Assembly (NCBI GenBank): GCA_945878405.1 | Contig: CAMCTJ010000001.1 | Coordinates: 1-64,000, forward strand | Origin: Bdellovibrio sp. ZAP7 | Lineage (GTDB): Bacteria > Bdellovibrionota > FAC87 > UBA2466 | Direction: 5' to 3' | DNA: 64,000 nt | In this document: piece by piece, positions 37,518 through 46,674 of the stretch | Layout: every line of letters starts with the position of its first letter | Numbering within the stretch: the stretch's first letter is position 1 | Position numbers and translations under genes: made by a program | Notes under the pieces: generated by a model | The model's input: the letters and a program-made list of their open reading frames with translations, nothing else | What the model was told of the DNA's origin: nothing | Database searches by the model: none

Positions 37518-37768
37518 GATGAATTCTCCTCAAGAAGTGCAACTTGAATGCCCCGAATCTTGGGCGTGCCCCAGCTCATTCGAAATTGGGTTTTTGTGTA
37601 ACTCTTAGACAGAGAGAATACACCCCCGGTCAAATGTGTTACTTGTCTAATTATTTCATATACTTATAACTGGTGTCGAAGGACCGACAAACTCCTAGCT
37701 CTTGATCGGTGCCGTCGCGGTTGGGATCTATTGGATTTCAATGGTATTCTTCGCCTTTTGGAGGAATT

Positions 37769-39034
37769 TTGAAAGCTGTTCGCGGAATGCACGACATCTT
37801 TGGTTCAGAAATGGCCAAGTGGAAGTGGATTGAAACTCAGGTCCGATCTGTTTTTGAAACTTTTGGTTACCAAGAAATCCGAACTCCCGTTTTAGAAAAC
37901 GTCGAGGTTTTCAGTAAAACGGTCGGGGACGAAACAGATATCGTCGAAAAACAAATGTACCAAGTGACGAAAGAAAATGAATCTCTGGTTCTTCGCCCTG
38001 AAGGCACGGCCGGTTTTATGCGCGCTGTTTTGGAACACCAGCTACACAGAGAACCTTCCATTCAAAAATATTTTTACTACCTTCCTATGTTTCGGCATGA
38101 GCGACCTCAAAAGGGAAGGCTTCGCCAGTTTCACCAATTTGGAGCAGAATTCATCAATGATTCTTCTCCGGAAGCAGATGCGGACGTGATTGCGCTGCTC
38201 GATGCCATTTATCGAAAACTAGGAATCACTGAGTATGACATTCGCATCAATTCTTTAGGCTGCCTGGAGTGTCGCCCTCAAATGAAAGAAACGCTCACGG
38301 GCTTTCTAAGACCAGCGCTTCCCAACCTGTGTGAGCAATGCCAGAAACGTTTTGAACGAGCACCCTTTCGTATTTTAGATTGCAAAAGAGAGTCTTGCCG
38401 GGAAATCACAGCGAAAGGCCCGTCGCTCTCAAGCTGCCTTTGCACCAAATGCCAAACTCATCACACGCAATTAAAAAAGAGATTAGAAGAAGCCCAGATC
38501 CCATTTATTGATGATCCTTCCATTGTTCGAGGATTGGATTATTACTCGAGCACCGCATTCGAATTCACTTCCTCCCTGTTGGGAGCCCAAAGCGCTCTCG
38601 GAGGCGGGGGACGATATGATCAGCTAGCTGAACGTTTTGGAGAAAAGCCCTTTCCGGCAGTGGGCTTCGCCTTGGGAATGGAACGCCTCGTGATTGCTCT
38701 TGAGGCAAAAAATGCTTTTCCTCAACCCCATTTGTTTCCCAAATTATATTTAGCTCCCCTAGGAGAAAGGGCTTTGGACATTCTTTTCCCTCTATCTCTC
38801 CAACTCAGACGAGCTGGCGTCTGGACCGAAATTTCTTACGAATCCCAAAAGAGCCTCAAGGCGCAATTAAAGCATGCGAATCGACTTCAGGCTCATTTCT
38901 CTTTGATATTGGGTGAGGACGAAATCGGTAAAAAAGTGGCGCTATTGAAAGATATGGCGGCTCAAACTCAGACGGAAATTCCCCTTGAAGGAATTTATGA
39001 AAATCTACTGAATAAGGTGAATCGTGAAAATTAA
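37769..39034 (+). CDS. hisS: Histidyl-tRNA synthetase
   Basis: 421 aa class II synthetase. KAVRGMHDIFGSE, LVLRPEGTAGFMRA, RHERPQKGRLRQFHQFGAEF, GLDYYSSTAFEF and GGGRYDQL are diagnostic. The insertion region is cysteine-rich (CLECRPQ, CEQCQKRFE, CKRESC, CLCTKC), which may bind zinc. The start is taken at TTG 37769 because GGAGG lies four bases upstream and it yields the usual short lead-in to the AVRGM motif; a GTG at 37709 is the alternative. It overlaps aspS by 11 bases. Confidence 0.95.
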   Translation: MKAVRGMHDIFGSEMAKWKWIETQVRSVFETFGYQEIRTPVLENVEVFSKTVGDETDIVEKQMYQVTKENESLVLRPEGTAGFMRAVLEHQLHREPSIQKYFYYLPMFRHERPQKGRLRQFHQFGAEFINDSSPEADADVIALLDAIYRKLGITEYDIRINSLGCLECRPQMKETLTGFLRPALPNLCEQCQKRFERAPFRILDCKRESCREITAKGPSLSSCLCTKCQTHHTQLKKRLEEAQIPFIDDPSIVRGLDYYSSTAFEFTSSLLGAQSALGGGGRYDQLAERFGEKPFPAVGFALGMERLVIALEAKNAFPQPHLFPKLYLAPLGERALDILFPLSLQLRRAGVWTEISYESQKSLKAQLKHANRLQAHFSLILGEDEIGKKVALLKDMAAQTQTEIPLEGIYENLLNKVNREN

Positions 39035-40826
39035 AAGAACCCATCATTGTGGTGACTTGAACAAGAATCAGCTGGACCAAGAGGTCGGCTTATGTGGTTG
39101 GGTAGACCGGTGGCGAGATCATGGGGGAGTGGTCTTTATCGACTTGCGAGATAGGTCAGGAATTGTTCAAGTGGTTTTTGATCCTTCTCATAAATCCATC
39201 TCGGATGCCAACACGCTTCGACAAGAGTTCGTTATTGCTGTGAAAGGTAAAATAAGAAACCGGCCAGAAGGAATGAAAAACACCAATCTTGCTACGGGTG
39301 AGATTGAAGTCATTGTAAGTGATCTTGAAATATTAAACCGCTCACAACAACTTCCCTTTTCTCTCCATGAGGATTCCCCGTCTGCCGGAGAAGTAGATGA
39401 GCAACTACGACTCACCTACCGTTACTTAGAACTGAGAAAATCAAAGCTTCAGAATAATCTTCGCATCCGCCATGAGTTTGTTAAGACGGCGAGGGAATAT
39501 TATTTTGAGAATGGGTTCTGGGAAATAGAAACCCCTATTCTTTATAAAACAACACCTGAAGGAGCCAGAGACTATTTGGTTCCGAGCCGCGTACATCCCG
39601 GGATGTTCTATGCCCTTCCCCAATCTCCCCAAACGTTGAAGCAATTGTGCATGATTTCCGGCATGGAACGCTACGTTCAAATTGCTCGCTGCTTTAGAGA
39701 TGAAGATTTGCGTGCAGACCGACAGCCCGAGTTTACTCAAGTGGATGTCGAAATGTCCTTTGTCACGGAAGAAGACATCTATGACATTCATGAGAAGTTG
39801 ATGGCAAAAGTGTTTAAAAATGTCCTAAAAAAGGAACTCAAAGTACCCTTTGAAAGAGTTCCCTACCCTACTGCGATGGAGCTCTACGGAAGTGATAAAC
39901 CAGACCTTAGAAATTCTTTGAAACTAGTGGATTTAACGGAACAGGGAAAGAAGAGTAGCTTTCAGGTTTATCAAACAGCTCTCAGTCAGGGGTCGATCCT
40001 AAAGGCTTTGTGTTTCGAAGAGAAAGAGCCCCTTTCTCGAAGTGAACTCGATGCTCTTCCCAAGAAAGTCAGTCCCTATGGTGCAAAAGGGATTACTTGG
40101 ATCCGAATCAAATCCCCGGGAGATTGGCAGTCTCCGCAAGCAAAATTCTTTGATGAGACACTCAAGAAGGAAATTGAATCTAAATTACCCTTTAAGCAAG
40201 GAGCGATGGTCCTTCTCATTTGCGCAAAGAGCACTGTAGTCAATAATGCGCTCAGCGCTCTACGTCTGGAATATGGAGAGAGATTCGGCTACACCGACAA
40301 GACTCAAGACCGCTTTGCCTGGGTGACTGATTTTCCATTGTTTGAGTACAATGAAGAAGATAAGCGCTTCTACGCCGCTCACCATCCTTTCACGAGACCT
40401 CACCCAGAAGATAGGGATCTCTTCATGAATAAAAATGATGATGAATCCACAGCGAAGATCCGAGCCTGTGCTTATGATCTCGTTTGGAATGGTTTTGAAA
40501 TCGGCGGCGGAAGCTTGCGGATTTATGATTCTTCGGTTCAGGCAAGAATGTTTCAAAAACTAGGGATTTCCGAGGAAGAGGCTCAGAGAAAATTTGGCTT
40601 CTTCTTGCGAGCTCTGCAGTTTGGAACTCCTCCCCACGGAGGAATCGCACTGGGAGTGGATCGAATCGCCATGCTTTTAGCTGGATGCGATGCCATTCGA
40701 GATGTCATTGCTTTTCCTAAGACACAAAAGGCAAGCTGCTTGATGAGTGAAGCGCCTTCGCAGCCAGATCCGAAACAATTGGAAGAACTATTTATCCGCA
40801 CGGTAGTCCCTAAGAAAGAGGATTAG
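39024..40826 (+). CDS. aspS: Aspartyl-tRNA synthetase
   Basis: 600 aa, bacterial type. The N-terminal OB-fold (GLCGWVDRWRDHGGVVFIDLRDRSGIVQVVFDP) is followed by class II motifs FWEIETPIL, RCFRDEDLRADRQPEFTQVD and GIALGVDRIAML, with the bacterial GAD insertion between. It charges tRNA-Asp. The start is a GTG inside the end of hisS, with AAGGTG nearby. The hisS-aspS order is common in related bacteria. The 3' end overlaps the convergent lipoprotein gene by four bases. Confidence 0.97.
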   Translation: MKIKRTHHCGDLNKNQLDQEVGLCGWVDRWRDHGGVVFIDLRDRSGIVQVVFDPSHKSISDANTLRQEFVIAVKGKIRNRPEGMKNTNLATGEIEVIVSDLEILNRSQQLPFSLHEDSPSAGEVDEQLRLTYRYLELRKSKLQNNLRIRHEFVKTAREYYFENGFWEIETPILYKTTPEGARDYLVPSRVHPGMFYALPQSPQTLKQLCMISGMERYVQIARCFRDEDLRADRQPEFTQVDVEMSFVTEEDIYDIHEKLMAKVFKNVLKKELKVPFERVPYPTAMELYGSDKPDLRNSLKLVDLTEQGKKSSFQVYQTALSQGSILKALCFEEKEPLSRSELDALPKKVSPYGAKGITWIRIKSPGDWQSPQAKFFDETLKKEIESKLPFKQGAMVLLICAKSTVVNNALSALRLEYGERFGYTDKTQDRFAWVTDFPLFEYNEEDKRFYAAHHPFTRPHPEDRDLFMNKNDDESTAKIRACAYDLVWNGFEIGGGSLRIYDSSVQARMFQKLGISEEEAQRKFGFFLRALQFGTPPHGGIALGVDRIAMLLAGCDAIRDVIAFPKTQKASCLMSEAPSQPDPKQLEELFIRTVVPKKED

Positions 40827-41275
40827 TTACCGTAAGGGAGTTCGCAATCGTTGTATTTATCGGCGACTTGATTTGCCCAAACTCCATCAAAAGCTGGAGT
40901 AATGGATAAAGTATCGTAAGAAGCAAGTTCGTCTTCGGTAATAACTCCGACCATAACTTCTTTGTTACTTTGAATCACCAAACCATTGATGAGGTTTCGG
41001 TAAGCTCCACTATAGCTATCAGTGAGAGTGACAGAAACGATATCTCCTTCTTGATCAGGTTCGAAAACCACGAGGCGAACTTGATATAAACCCTGGTTTC
41101 CATAGGGCACGGTCGAAACACCGAAATATCCCATAGAGCCTTCGCATTCATATCCACCGCCGCTCGTTAACCAGCTGGAACGTTTCTTTCCACAGCTCGT
41201 TAAAGACAAAGCCAAAGTAGCGACTAGGACTAAAACCCACCATTTATTAACTGTATTTCGAATCGTACCCTTCAT
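40823..41275 (-). CDS. Small lipoprotein of unknown function
   Basis: 150 aa. The lipobox LSLTSC lies at residues 23-28 after a hydrophobic stretch. The mature protein is acidic with two further cysteines (GYECEGS, NDCELPYGN) that could pair. The frame extends to 41371, but GGAG seven bases before the ATG at 41275 and the signal peptide position favour this start. It is convergent with aspS. No family recognised. Confidence 0.65.
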   Translation of the reverse strand: MKGTIRNTVNKWWVLVLVATLALSLTSCGKKRSSWLTSGGGYECEGSMGYFGVSTVPYGNQGLYQVRLVVFEPDQEGDIVSVTLTDSYSGAYRNLINGLVIQSNKEVMVGVITEDELASYDTLSITPAFDGVWANQVADKYNDCELPYGN

Positions 41276-41580
41276 TTTTTTCTCCATCGTCATTTTCACA
41301 ACCGACACGACGAGCCCGAAACTAAGATGTGCTTCCCAGTAGCTGCAAAAGGATTGCCAGTAACACCGCAACTCAAGGACTACGCTCAGAAGGGGTGTAT
41401 TCTGGGAGTGCTTACTGATTTTTCAGATGGAGTAAATTTCGAGATCACTAGACAGGGAACTGATTTTCATTCGAGTTAGGACTGTTTTTGTATGGGGTTA
41501 CAACAAGTTAGTCGAAGTACCTGTCTTTGTTTTAGACTGTGCAGGTGTAAAGAAGATGGACGGGGGTTATTGGCTGATTT
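41276..41580. other. Intergenic gap with a GGTGTATTCT word
   Basis: No gene is supported. At 41392-41406 the plus strand carries GGGGTGTATTCTGGG; the core GGTGTATTCT recurs at 14981-14990 upstream of gmd and, inverted, at 37615-37626 upstream of the zinc-protease gene. It may mark a shared regulatory site. I see no clear terminator. Confidence 0.3.
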
Positions 41581-42474
41581 TTATTGACCCGCAAACCCAC
41601 GATCGTTTCCGTCATCATCTAGCCAACCCATCCATCGGGGTCCCCCTGAGTTGAAGGGGTCATCTTTTTTCGGTATTACTCTGAGAGTGACACCGAAATT
41701 TAGACTGCTCCCTTTTTGAGCACATTCCCACTCCCAATTTCTAATGTCGCCCGTGGGACGGTAACTAGTCCATCGATTGTCCTGCCTTAATTTGGTGTTT
41801 GCTGAAGGAACAGAAAAAATTTCGGAGTGTGTTTTGGTTTTATCATAGATCTGTCTGTAATTTCCCGTGTAAGCTGGAAAACCGGAAATATCAATCCAAG
41901 GACCACTATAACAAGCAAGGGGAGTTGGACTTACGGTACAATCTAGTGCACTTGCTTGCCACCGCGAGGTAAAACTCGCACTAGTGCTCGCCTGATATCC
42001 ATAGGGCCAGTAATAAACCACATCACATTCGGCATCTTTACCAACGTTTATCTGGAAATCAAGTGAGCTGAAAAACAGCTGTGTTTCGGGAATTTCTACA
42101 CCGCAAGTAATGACTCTTTTGTCATCACTGTCTGTAATAAGAGTACCCGGATCGACCTGGCAAGTAGCGCTGCTTAGATCTGCTGCGGTCCCGGTATTTG
42201 CTAAAACCCCACTACCATTCTTACTAATGAGTTTCACATCATACGAAGTAGGAAATGCTTTGCCGGTGTCATTTTCCCAATAACTTTTGATGGACAGGTA
42301 AAACGGACTCTCCACGGGCATACCAATCTCTGATGGTATCCCTGACCCAGATCCCGTCCCACCACCCGTTCCCGCATTCAAACAAGAACCGATTCCCGAA
42401 CAGGAGCTTCCCCCTGTCCCGACAGTCGCGTTCTGACAGCCAGCTAAGATTAGAGCTACCACCCAAAACCACAT
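41581..42474 (-). CDS. Lipoprotein of unknown function
   Basis: 297 aa. A very short signal sequence ends in the lipobox LILAGC (residues 8-13). A Gly/Ser-rich linker with two cysteines follows, then a beta-rich domain with six more cysteines and many aromatic residues (VVYYWPYGYQAS, CYSGPWIDISGFPAYTG). The C-terminus WMGWLDDDGNDRGFAG is acidic. The pattern suggests a cell-surface protein. No family recognised, and no neighbour explains its role. Confidence 0.6.
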   Translation of the reverse strand: MWFWVVALILAGCQNATVGTGGSSCSGIGSCLNAGTGGGTGSGSGIPSEIGMPVESPFYLSIKSYWENDTGKAFPTSYDVKLISKNGSGVLANTGTAADLSSATCQVDPGTLITDSDDKRVITCGVEIPETQLFFSSLDFQINVGKDAECDVVYYWPYGYQASTSASFTSRWQASALDCTVSPTPLACYSGPWIDISGFPAYTGNYRQIYDKTKTHSEIFSVPSANTKLRQDNRWTSYRPTGDIRNWEWECAQKGSSLNFGVTLRVIPKKDDPFNSGGPRWMGWLDDDGNDRGFAGQ

Positions 42475-42597
42475 AGGTCCCCCACCTTTGATACTCTTCT
42501 AGGGTAGCTAATTAATATGAGGAAATTGTGGAAGGCCTTTGCGTTTTACACCACAATCCACCAAGACGGTGGTCTCTTTAGTTGAAACTATGAAAGT

Positions 42598-43317
42598 TTA
42601 CTCAACTTGTTGGGTAGGACTATTTTCTGACCTTGAATTCTTCCATCTCAAATAATCTCTCGCACGATCTTCCGTGGTGATACTTTCCTTCTGACTTTTA
42701 AATCTCAAAGCAACAAAGCCATAAAATCCACTCCACGTCCCCTTATCCCCGCCAACCGTCGTGGGATCCAAAAAGCTCGTAACGCTTCTCGAATAAGTAA
42801 TTCCCAATTGCATTCCGGTATCATCTGCTACGGGAAACTCCAAGCCCCAACCTGCCTGGGCCGAAAGCTCATTCTTCGAAAAGAAGGTAAATTTATCTGC
42901 TAAAACCCCTGCACTCGTGACATCTTCAGCAGATAGCAAAACACCAAATCCACCGCCAAATCCCAAATAAGATCTCCACTTGGCACCATCCGCAAAGTAC
43001 CAACGAAGCATTGCCGATGTTTCCAAATAATTTGCACGTCTTGAAGCTGCACTGTTTTTAGCGCCCTTTTGAGAAAAATAAATACCAGGAGTTAAAACCC
43101 AGGAGGGGCTGAGATATTTCTCTCCATAAACACCCACATAGAGTCCCAGTTCAGAGTTGGTGCTATCATCTACAACCCCTGCACTGTTCTTAATGGACTG
43201 ATTAAAAGCGCTCATCCCACCGACAAAGCCGTAGCTGTTATCTTGTTGCACTGAAAACCCAAGTGTGGCCATGGATAAAAGGGTCCAGATAAGGAAGTTG
43301 GTTCTCATGACTTTCAC
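42598..43317 (-). CDS. Outer-membrane beta-barrel protein (PorT-like)
   Basis: 239 aa. A signal peptide (LIWTLLSMATLGFS) is followed by repeated amphipathic strands: YGFVGGMSAFNQ, ELGLYVGVYGEKYLSP, LTPGIYFSQKG, YLETSAMLRWYF, YLGFGGGFGVLL, and ending FYGFVALRFKS. It fits the small outer-membrane barrel family PF13568. A charged tail follows. It overlaps the PilZ gene by four bases, so the two are coexpressed. Function unknown. Confidence 0.75.
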   Translation of the reverse strand: MKVMRTNFLIWTLLSMATLGFSVQQDNSYGFVGGMSAFNQSIKNSAGVVDDSTNSELGLYVGVYGEKYLSPSWVLTPGIYFSQKGAKNSAASRRANYLETSAMLRWYFADGAKWRSYLGFGGGFGVLLSAEDVTSAGVLADKFTFFSKNELSAQAGWGLEFPVADDTGMQLGITYSRSVTSFLDPTTVGGDKGTWSGFYGFVALRFKSQKESITTEDRARDYLRWKNSRSENSPTQQVE

Positions 43318-43838
43318 CTCATAGTCCCGACTTCCCCCAAGGAAGTCGTTTCAAAAATAGTACAAATCCGTGCGACTCGGTAACGAAGCTCGCTCAAATC
43401 AAGACCTCGCAAATGAGTCAGTTGTTGAAGATGCTTTTCAATATCCGACACAAGAGGACGTCGAGCTCTTAAAACTTTGTCGAGTGCCTCATAGGCAACT
43501 TTCTCATTCTCAATGTATTGGTCTAAGATCCGCTGGTGCTTTTCTTCTATCTCAACAAATTGAAGACCCATTCCACAATCGACTTCTGCCCGTTGACGGT
43601 CAAAGACCAGATGAGCGACTTTAGCCTTGAAACAAATGCTCTTTTCTTGGCCTGGCAAAACAAAAGTCACGTGTCCAATCGAATCCAGCGGCAAAGGCTT
43701 CAGTGTTTTAAGAAATACTCCTCCCCGACTGATATTGAGCGCACCTCCGACGACGGTGCCCTGATTGTCAGTTACTAAAAGGGATACATTTAACGGAAGT
43801 CGGTAAAATCGACGCTTCTCAATAAAGTTTTTTTCCAT
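43314..43838 (-). CDS. PilZ-domain protein
   Basis: 174 aa cytoplasmic protein. The c-di-GMP-binding signature is complete: RRFYRLPL (RxxxR) near residue 9 and NISRGGVFL ([D/N]xSxxG) near 38. A helical C-terminal extension of about 60 residues (KVLRARRPLVSDIEKHLQQL) follows. It probably couples c-di-GMP levels to an output, perhaps the envelope protein encoded by the overlapping downstream gene. The output is not known. Confidence 0.85.
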   Translation of the reverse strand: MEKNFIEKRRFYRLPLNVSLLVTDNQGTVVGGALNISRGGVFLKTLKPLPLDSIGHVTFVLPGQEKSICFKAKVAHLVFDRQRAEVDCGMGLQFVEIEEKHQRILDQYIENEKVAYEALDKVLRARRPLVSDIEKHLQQLTHLRGLDLSELRYRVARICTIFETTSLGEVGTMR

Positions 43839-43842
43839 GGGG

Positions 43843-44163
43843 CTAATCTCTTTCCAATACTTTATTTATTTCTTCGCTCTCATCTTTATCGATGTTTTCA
43901 GCAGGGACCCAAGTCTTCAACTTTTCTAAATTAAGTTTTCTTTTTCCGGTAATTTCCCGGATCTGCTCTTGAGAGGAACTCTCTCTTAAACTTTCAAAAA
44001 AAGCCGTTACTTTTTCAACGGACTTCGAACCAGCCGATTTTTCCAGGAGATTTTTCATCACCGAGATAAATTCCCCGCCAACGGTGGTTTGACCCATTGG
44101 AATTTGACCAATCGCTAAAACCAGACAGATTTTAAATGTTTGTAGGATCAGGCTCTTAATCAT
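43843..44163 (-). CDS. Small secreted protein of unknown function
   Basis: 106 aa. A hydrophobic N-terminus (SLILQTFKICLVLAIGQIP) is followed by a charged helical region. An alternative TTG start at 44199 would put 12 residues before the signal segment; the ATG at 44163 is preferred although its Shine-Dalgarno is poor. It lies four bases upstream of the PilZ gene and is probably cotranscribed with it. No domain recognised. Confidence 0.5.
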   Translation of the reverse strand: MIKSLILQTFKICLVLAIGQIPMGQTTVGGEFISVMKNLLEKSAGSKSVEKVTAFFESLRESSSQEQIREITGKRKLNLEKLKTWVPAENIDKDESEEINKVLERD

Positions 44164-44293
44164 AATTATGTTTTTAGTTTGATTGCCGCGTCGGGACAAG
44201 GTTTTGAAACGTACTCTTTATTTTAGCATATTGGGAAGACAGGGAACTCAGTTTATAATGATTAGAGTTATTCATCATCACTAGGAGACACTC

Positions 44294-44638
44294 ATGTCGC
44301 ATCCAGACCAGGAAATGCGCGGTGAGAGTGTGGGCCAGTGGCTCCCCTTGATTGAATATTCAATTAAGAGTGGAGTGAGTCTCAGCACCATTCGTCGTAA
44401 GATCAAAAGCAATAGCATTCAATTCAGATTAGAAAAGGGAAAGTACCTTATTCGATTTGAAGATCCTATGACCGATAAAGCTGAACGCCCTATCTCTCAT
44501 TCGTATTCGGACAGTTCTGACGAGGCTCAGGATACTATCCAAACACAAAGAGCCCGAATTCGACAGCTCGAACAGGAGCTGAACGAAATGGCTTTGCTTG
44601 TTCAAGTTCTCGAAAACAAGTACGGCATTCGCTACTAA
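44294..44638 (+). CDS. Helix-turn-helix protein with C-terminal coiled coil
   Basis: 114 aa. Residues about 15-50 (WLPLIEYSIKSGVSLSTIRRKIKSNSIQFRLEKGKYLI) form a MerR/excisionase-type winged helix. Residues 80-108 (TIQTQRARIRQLEQELNEMA) are a leucine-heptad coiled coil, suggesting a dimer. AGGAGACACTC leads into the ATG. It lies 12 bases before the BatE-like gene. It is likely a transcription regulator or a DNA-bound adaptor; targets are unknown. Confidence 0.65.
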   Translation: MSHPDQEMRGESVGQWLPLIEYSIKSGVSLSTIRRKIKSNSIQFRLEKGKYLIRFEDPMTDKAERPISHSYSDSSDEAQDTIQTQRARIRQLEQELNEMALLVQVLENKYGIRY

Positions 44639-44650
44639 AAGGGAATTTTT

Positions 44651-45394
44651 TTGAAAATCCTCTTCGTGCTTTTATGTTTTGTTACTTCGCCTCTTTTTTC
44701 CTTAGATCTCAACTCTCTTTGGCAGGAATCGCTCCAAAGTCCCACCGATCAGAGCATCCAGAATTGGACCCATTGGATTGAAGAGGCAAAAACACAGAAT
44801 ATAGTTTCGGCTGAATCCTATTTTAATCTAGCTCAGGCCCACTGGTCCCAGGAACAAGTCAGTTTATCCGTTTATAATCTACTTATAAGTGCACAACTCA
44901 GAACTAGTATCTTTAGTGCCTGGGGAGATCTCGCCCTTCTCAATCGCATCCAGCGCGCCCTTTTAGATTCCCCCTCCCCGATTGAATTAGTCTCCGTGAA
45001 ATTATTTATCTTAGGTAACGATCAAGTACAGACACTTGGAAAACTAGCTCTGGCCTGGATTTTTCTTCTGGTTCTCTTTCTTCACTTTGGTTTTGTACCT
45101 GCCAGAAAGGGCAGTCTCCTTCTTGCTTTTCTTGCATTAGGAATATTTGCAAGTGGAATGGCATTAAATCTTAATCAGAAAAAAATTAAGCTTCCCTCGG
45201 TCTTGAGCAATCAAAATGAGTTAGTTCCGGTTTATCGAACAGCAGAAACCAGTGACGAAACACCGATTTTAGAACTGCCTTCTGGACTCATTATTACCAC
45301 TAAAGGAGAAAAAGGGGACCGGATCAAGATTGAACAACCTACCTCCGGCTGGATCAAGAAAGAGATGACGCTGCTCTTCCCCCGGACAATTTAG
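44651..45394 (+). CDS. BatE-like membrane protein with TPR-like and SH3 segments
   Basis: 247 aa, TTG start. A signal peptide (FVLLCFVTSPLFSLD) leads to a TPR-like helical region (AESYFNLAQAHWSQEQVSLSVYNLLISAQL), then two membrane helices (about 133-170), and a C-terminal bacterial SH3 domain (ELVPVYRTAETSDETPILEL...GWIKKE). This order matches BatE proteins of the Bacteroides aerotolerance system, but no BatA-D gene is here. The 3' end overlaps divIVA by 41 bases on the opposite strand. Confidence 0.55.
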   Translation: MKILFVLLCFVTSPLFSLDLNSLWQESLQSPTDQSIQNWTHWIEEAKTQNIVSAESYFNLAQAHWSQEQVSLSVYNLLISAQLRTSIFSAWGDLALLNRIQRALLDSPSPIELVSVKLFILGNDQVQTLGKLALAWIFLLVLFLHFGFVPARKGSLLLAFLALGIFASGMALNLNQKKIKLPSVLSNQNELVPVYRTAETSDETPILELPSGLIITTKGEKGDRIKIEQPTSGWIKKEMTLLFPRTI

Positions 45395-45905
45395 GTTTTT
45401 TCAAATACTCATGAAGCTTATGGGTTAAAGAATCTTCTGCATCCTGCTCAGTTTTCAAAATTTCGTAATGACTATCTAAAGCAGAGCGAAAGGCAGTGAT
45501 AAAGTTTGCTTTTCTTTTTTCTACTTCTTGAACCTCTTCCAAAATTTCTGTCAGCCAGTTTTCTGTATTTTTTCTGACTTCTTGGGATCGGTTTTCTGAT
45601 TCATCGATTATTTTTTGGGCATCTTCCTGAGCTAGAGTAATGATCTTCTGAGCATCCGCTTTCGCCATTTCCTGTAACTTCTCAAAATCAGCTCTCTTGT
45701 TTTCCCAACTCTTGATTTCAGCTTTTAATTGATCGATTTGGCTATTTAAATCACGCTCTTTCTTTTGAACTTTTTCCCAAAGTTTAGCCACTTGATCTAA
45801 GAACCCAACCACTTCTTCGGGGGAATACCCCAGCACCGTCTTCTTGAAATCCTTGTTTTTAATTTCAGCAGGAGAAAGCTCTTGAGAAGGGATTTGATTT
45901 TTCAT
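45354..45905 (-). CDS. divIVA: DivIVA-domain protein
   Basis: 183 aa. The N-terminal DivIVA signature is SPAEIKNKDFKKTVLGYSPEEVVGFLDQV (residues about 11-39), followed by coiled coil to about 160. DivIVA binds curved membrane at poles and septa and recruits other proteins; in Gram-negatives it is less common but present in delta-type bacteria. It lies upstream of nothing obvious in its direction, and downstream of yggS and maf with an 82-base gap. Confidence 0.85.
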   Translation of the reverse strand: MKNQIPSQELSPAEIKNKDFKKTVLGYSPEEVVGFLDQVAKLWEKVQKKERDLNSQIDQLKAEIKSWENKRADFEKLQEMAKADAQKIITLAQEDAQKIIDESENRSQEVRKNTENWLTEILEEVQEVEKRKANFITAFRSALDSHYEILKTEQDAEDSLTHKLHEYLKKPKLSGGRAASSLS

Positions 45906-45987
45906 AGTGACCTCATGGATTTAATAAAAAAATTTTACCAACGGAGATCACAATTGGGTAGGGGTGAAAAATAACGGGCGCGGTGCG

Positions 45988-46674
45988 CTAAACGGCTTTT
46001 TGAGGACGTTCTCCAAATAAACAGGTCCCTAAACGAATCAGATTTGCTCCTTCTTCGAGAGCTATTGGATAATCCTCACTTGTTCCCATCGAAAGAGTAT
46101 CGAAGGGATAACTCTCGGAAAGCCGAGCATAAGTCTGTTTCAATTCTTTGAAGAAGGGACGTCGCTCTTCCATGGTTAAAGGAGGCGGCATAGTCATCAG
46201 ACCTTTTACCGTTAGGTTAGAAAAAGCTTTGAGATTTTTCAGAAAGGCGTCGAGATCCTCTAAAAGAACGCCGGATTTCTGGGGTTCTCGCCCAATATTG
46301 ACTTCAACCAGGACGTTAAGATTTTTATTCACTATCTGAGAGCGACGATTGAGATCTTCTGCAATATCGATTCGGTCTAAACTCTGCACACAGTCATAGT
46401 CCAGGAGGGACTTTGCTTTTCTCGATTGGATATGCCCAATAAAGTGCCAGTCCAGATCTGAACGGTTAATGACTTCTCTGAGTTTTTGCCCTTCTTGAAC
46501 GTAATTTACTCCGAGAAGGGTAACTCCCAAATCAATTACTTCAACAATCCGCTCCAAAGGTTGAAATTTGGTGACGCCAAGAATTTGAACTTTTTCGGGT
46601 TCAGCAGAATGCATTCGGATTTTTTCTCGAATCGCCTGGAGATTTTGAGAAATAAGACTCACGGAAGAAACCAC
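45988..46674 (-). CDS. yggS: PLP-binding protein of the YggS/PROSC family
   Basis: 228 aa single TIM-barrel. It holds pyridoxal phosphate and keeps its level steady; no enzyme activity is known. The PLP lysine is in VQILGVTKFQP, with GVNYVQEGQ, WHFIGHIQSRKAK, VEVNIGREPQKSG, and MGTSEDYPIALEEGANLIRLGTCLFG. The GTG start overlaps maf by 16 bases. It is the usual neighbour of division and envelope genes, here divIVA. Confidence 0.93.
   Translation of the reverse strand: MVSSVSLISQNLQAIREKIRMHSAEPEKVQILGVTKFQPLERIVEVIDLGVTLLGVNYVQEGQKLREVINRSDLDWHFIGHIQSRKAKSLLDYDCVQSLDRIDIAEDLNRRSQIVNKNLNVLVEVNIGREPQKSGVLLEDLDAFLKNLKAFSNLTVKGLMTMPPPLTMEERRPFFKELKQTYARLSESYPFDTLSMGTSEDYPIALEEGANLIRLGTCLFGERPQKAV

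Noticed and set aside
37709-37768. GTG start for hisS at 37709
   Set aside because: It adds 20 residues absent from other HisRS, while TTG 37769 has GGAGG next to it and gives the normal start.
42525-42572. Two adjacent small hairpins (ATTGTGG/CCACAAT and CCACC/GGTGG) after the PorT-like gene
   Set aside because: They lack a T-run and are short, so I do not call a terminator; at most a weak 3' structure.
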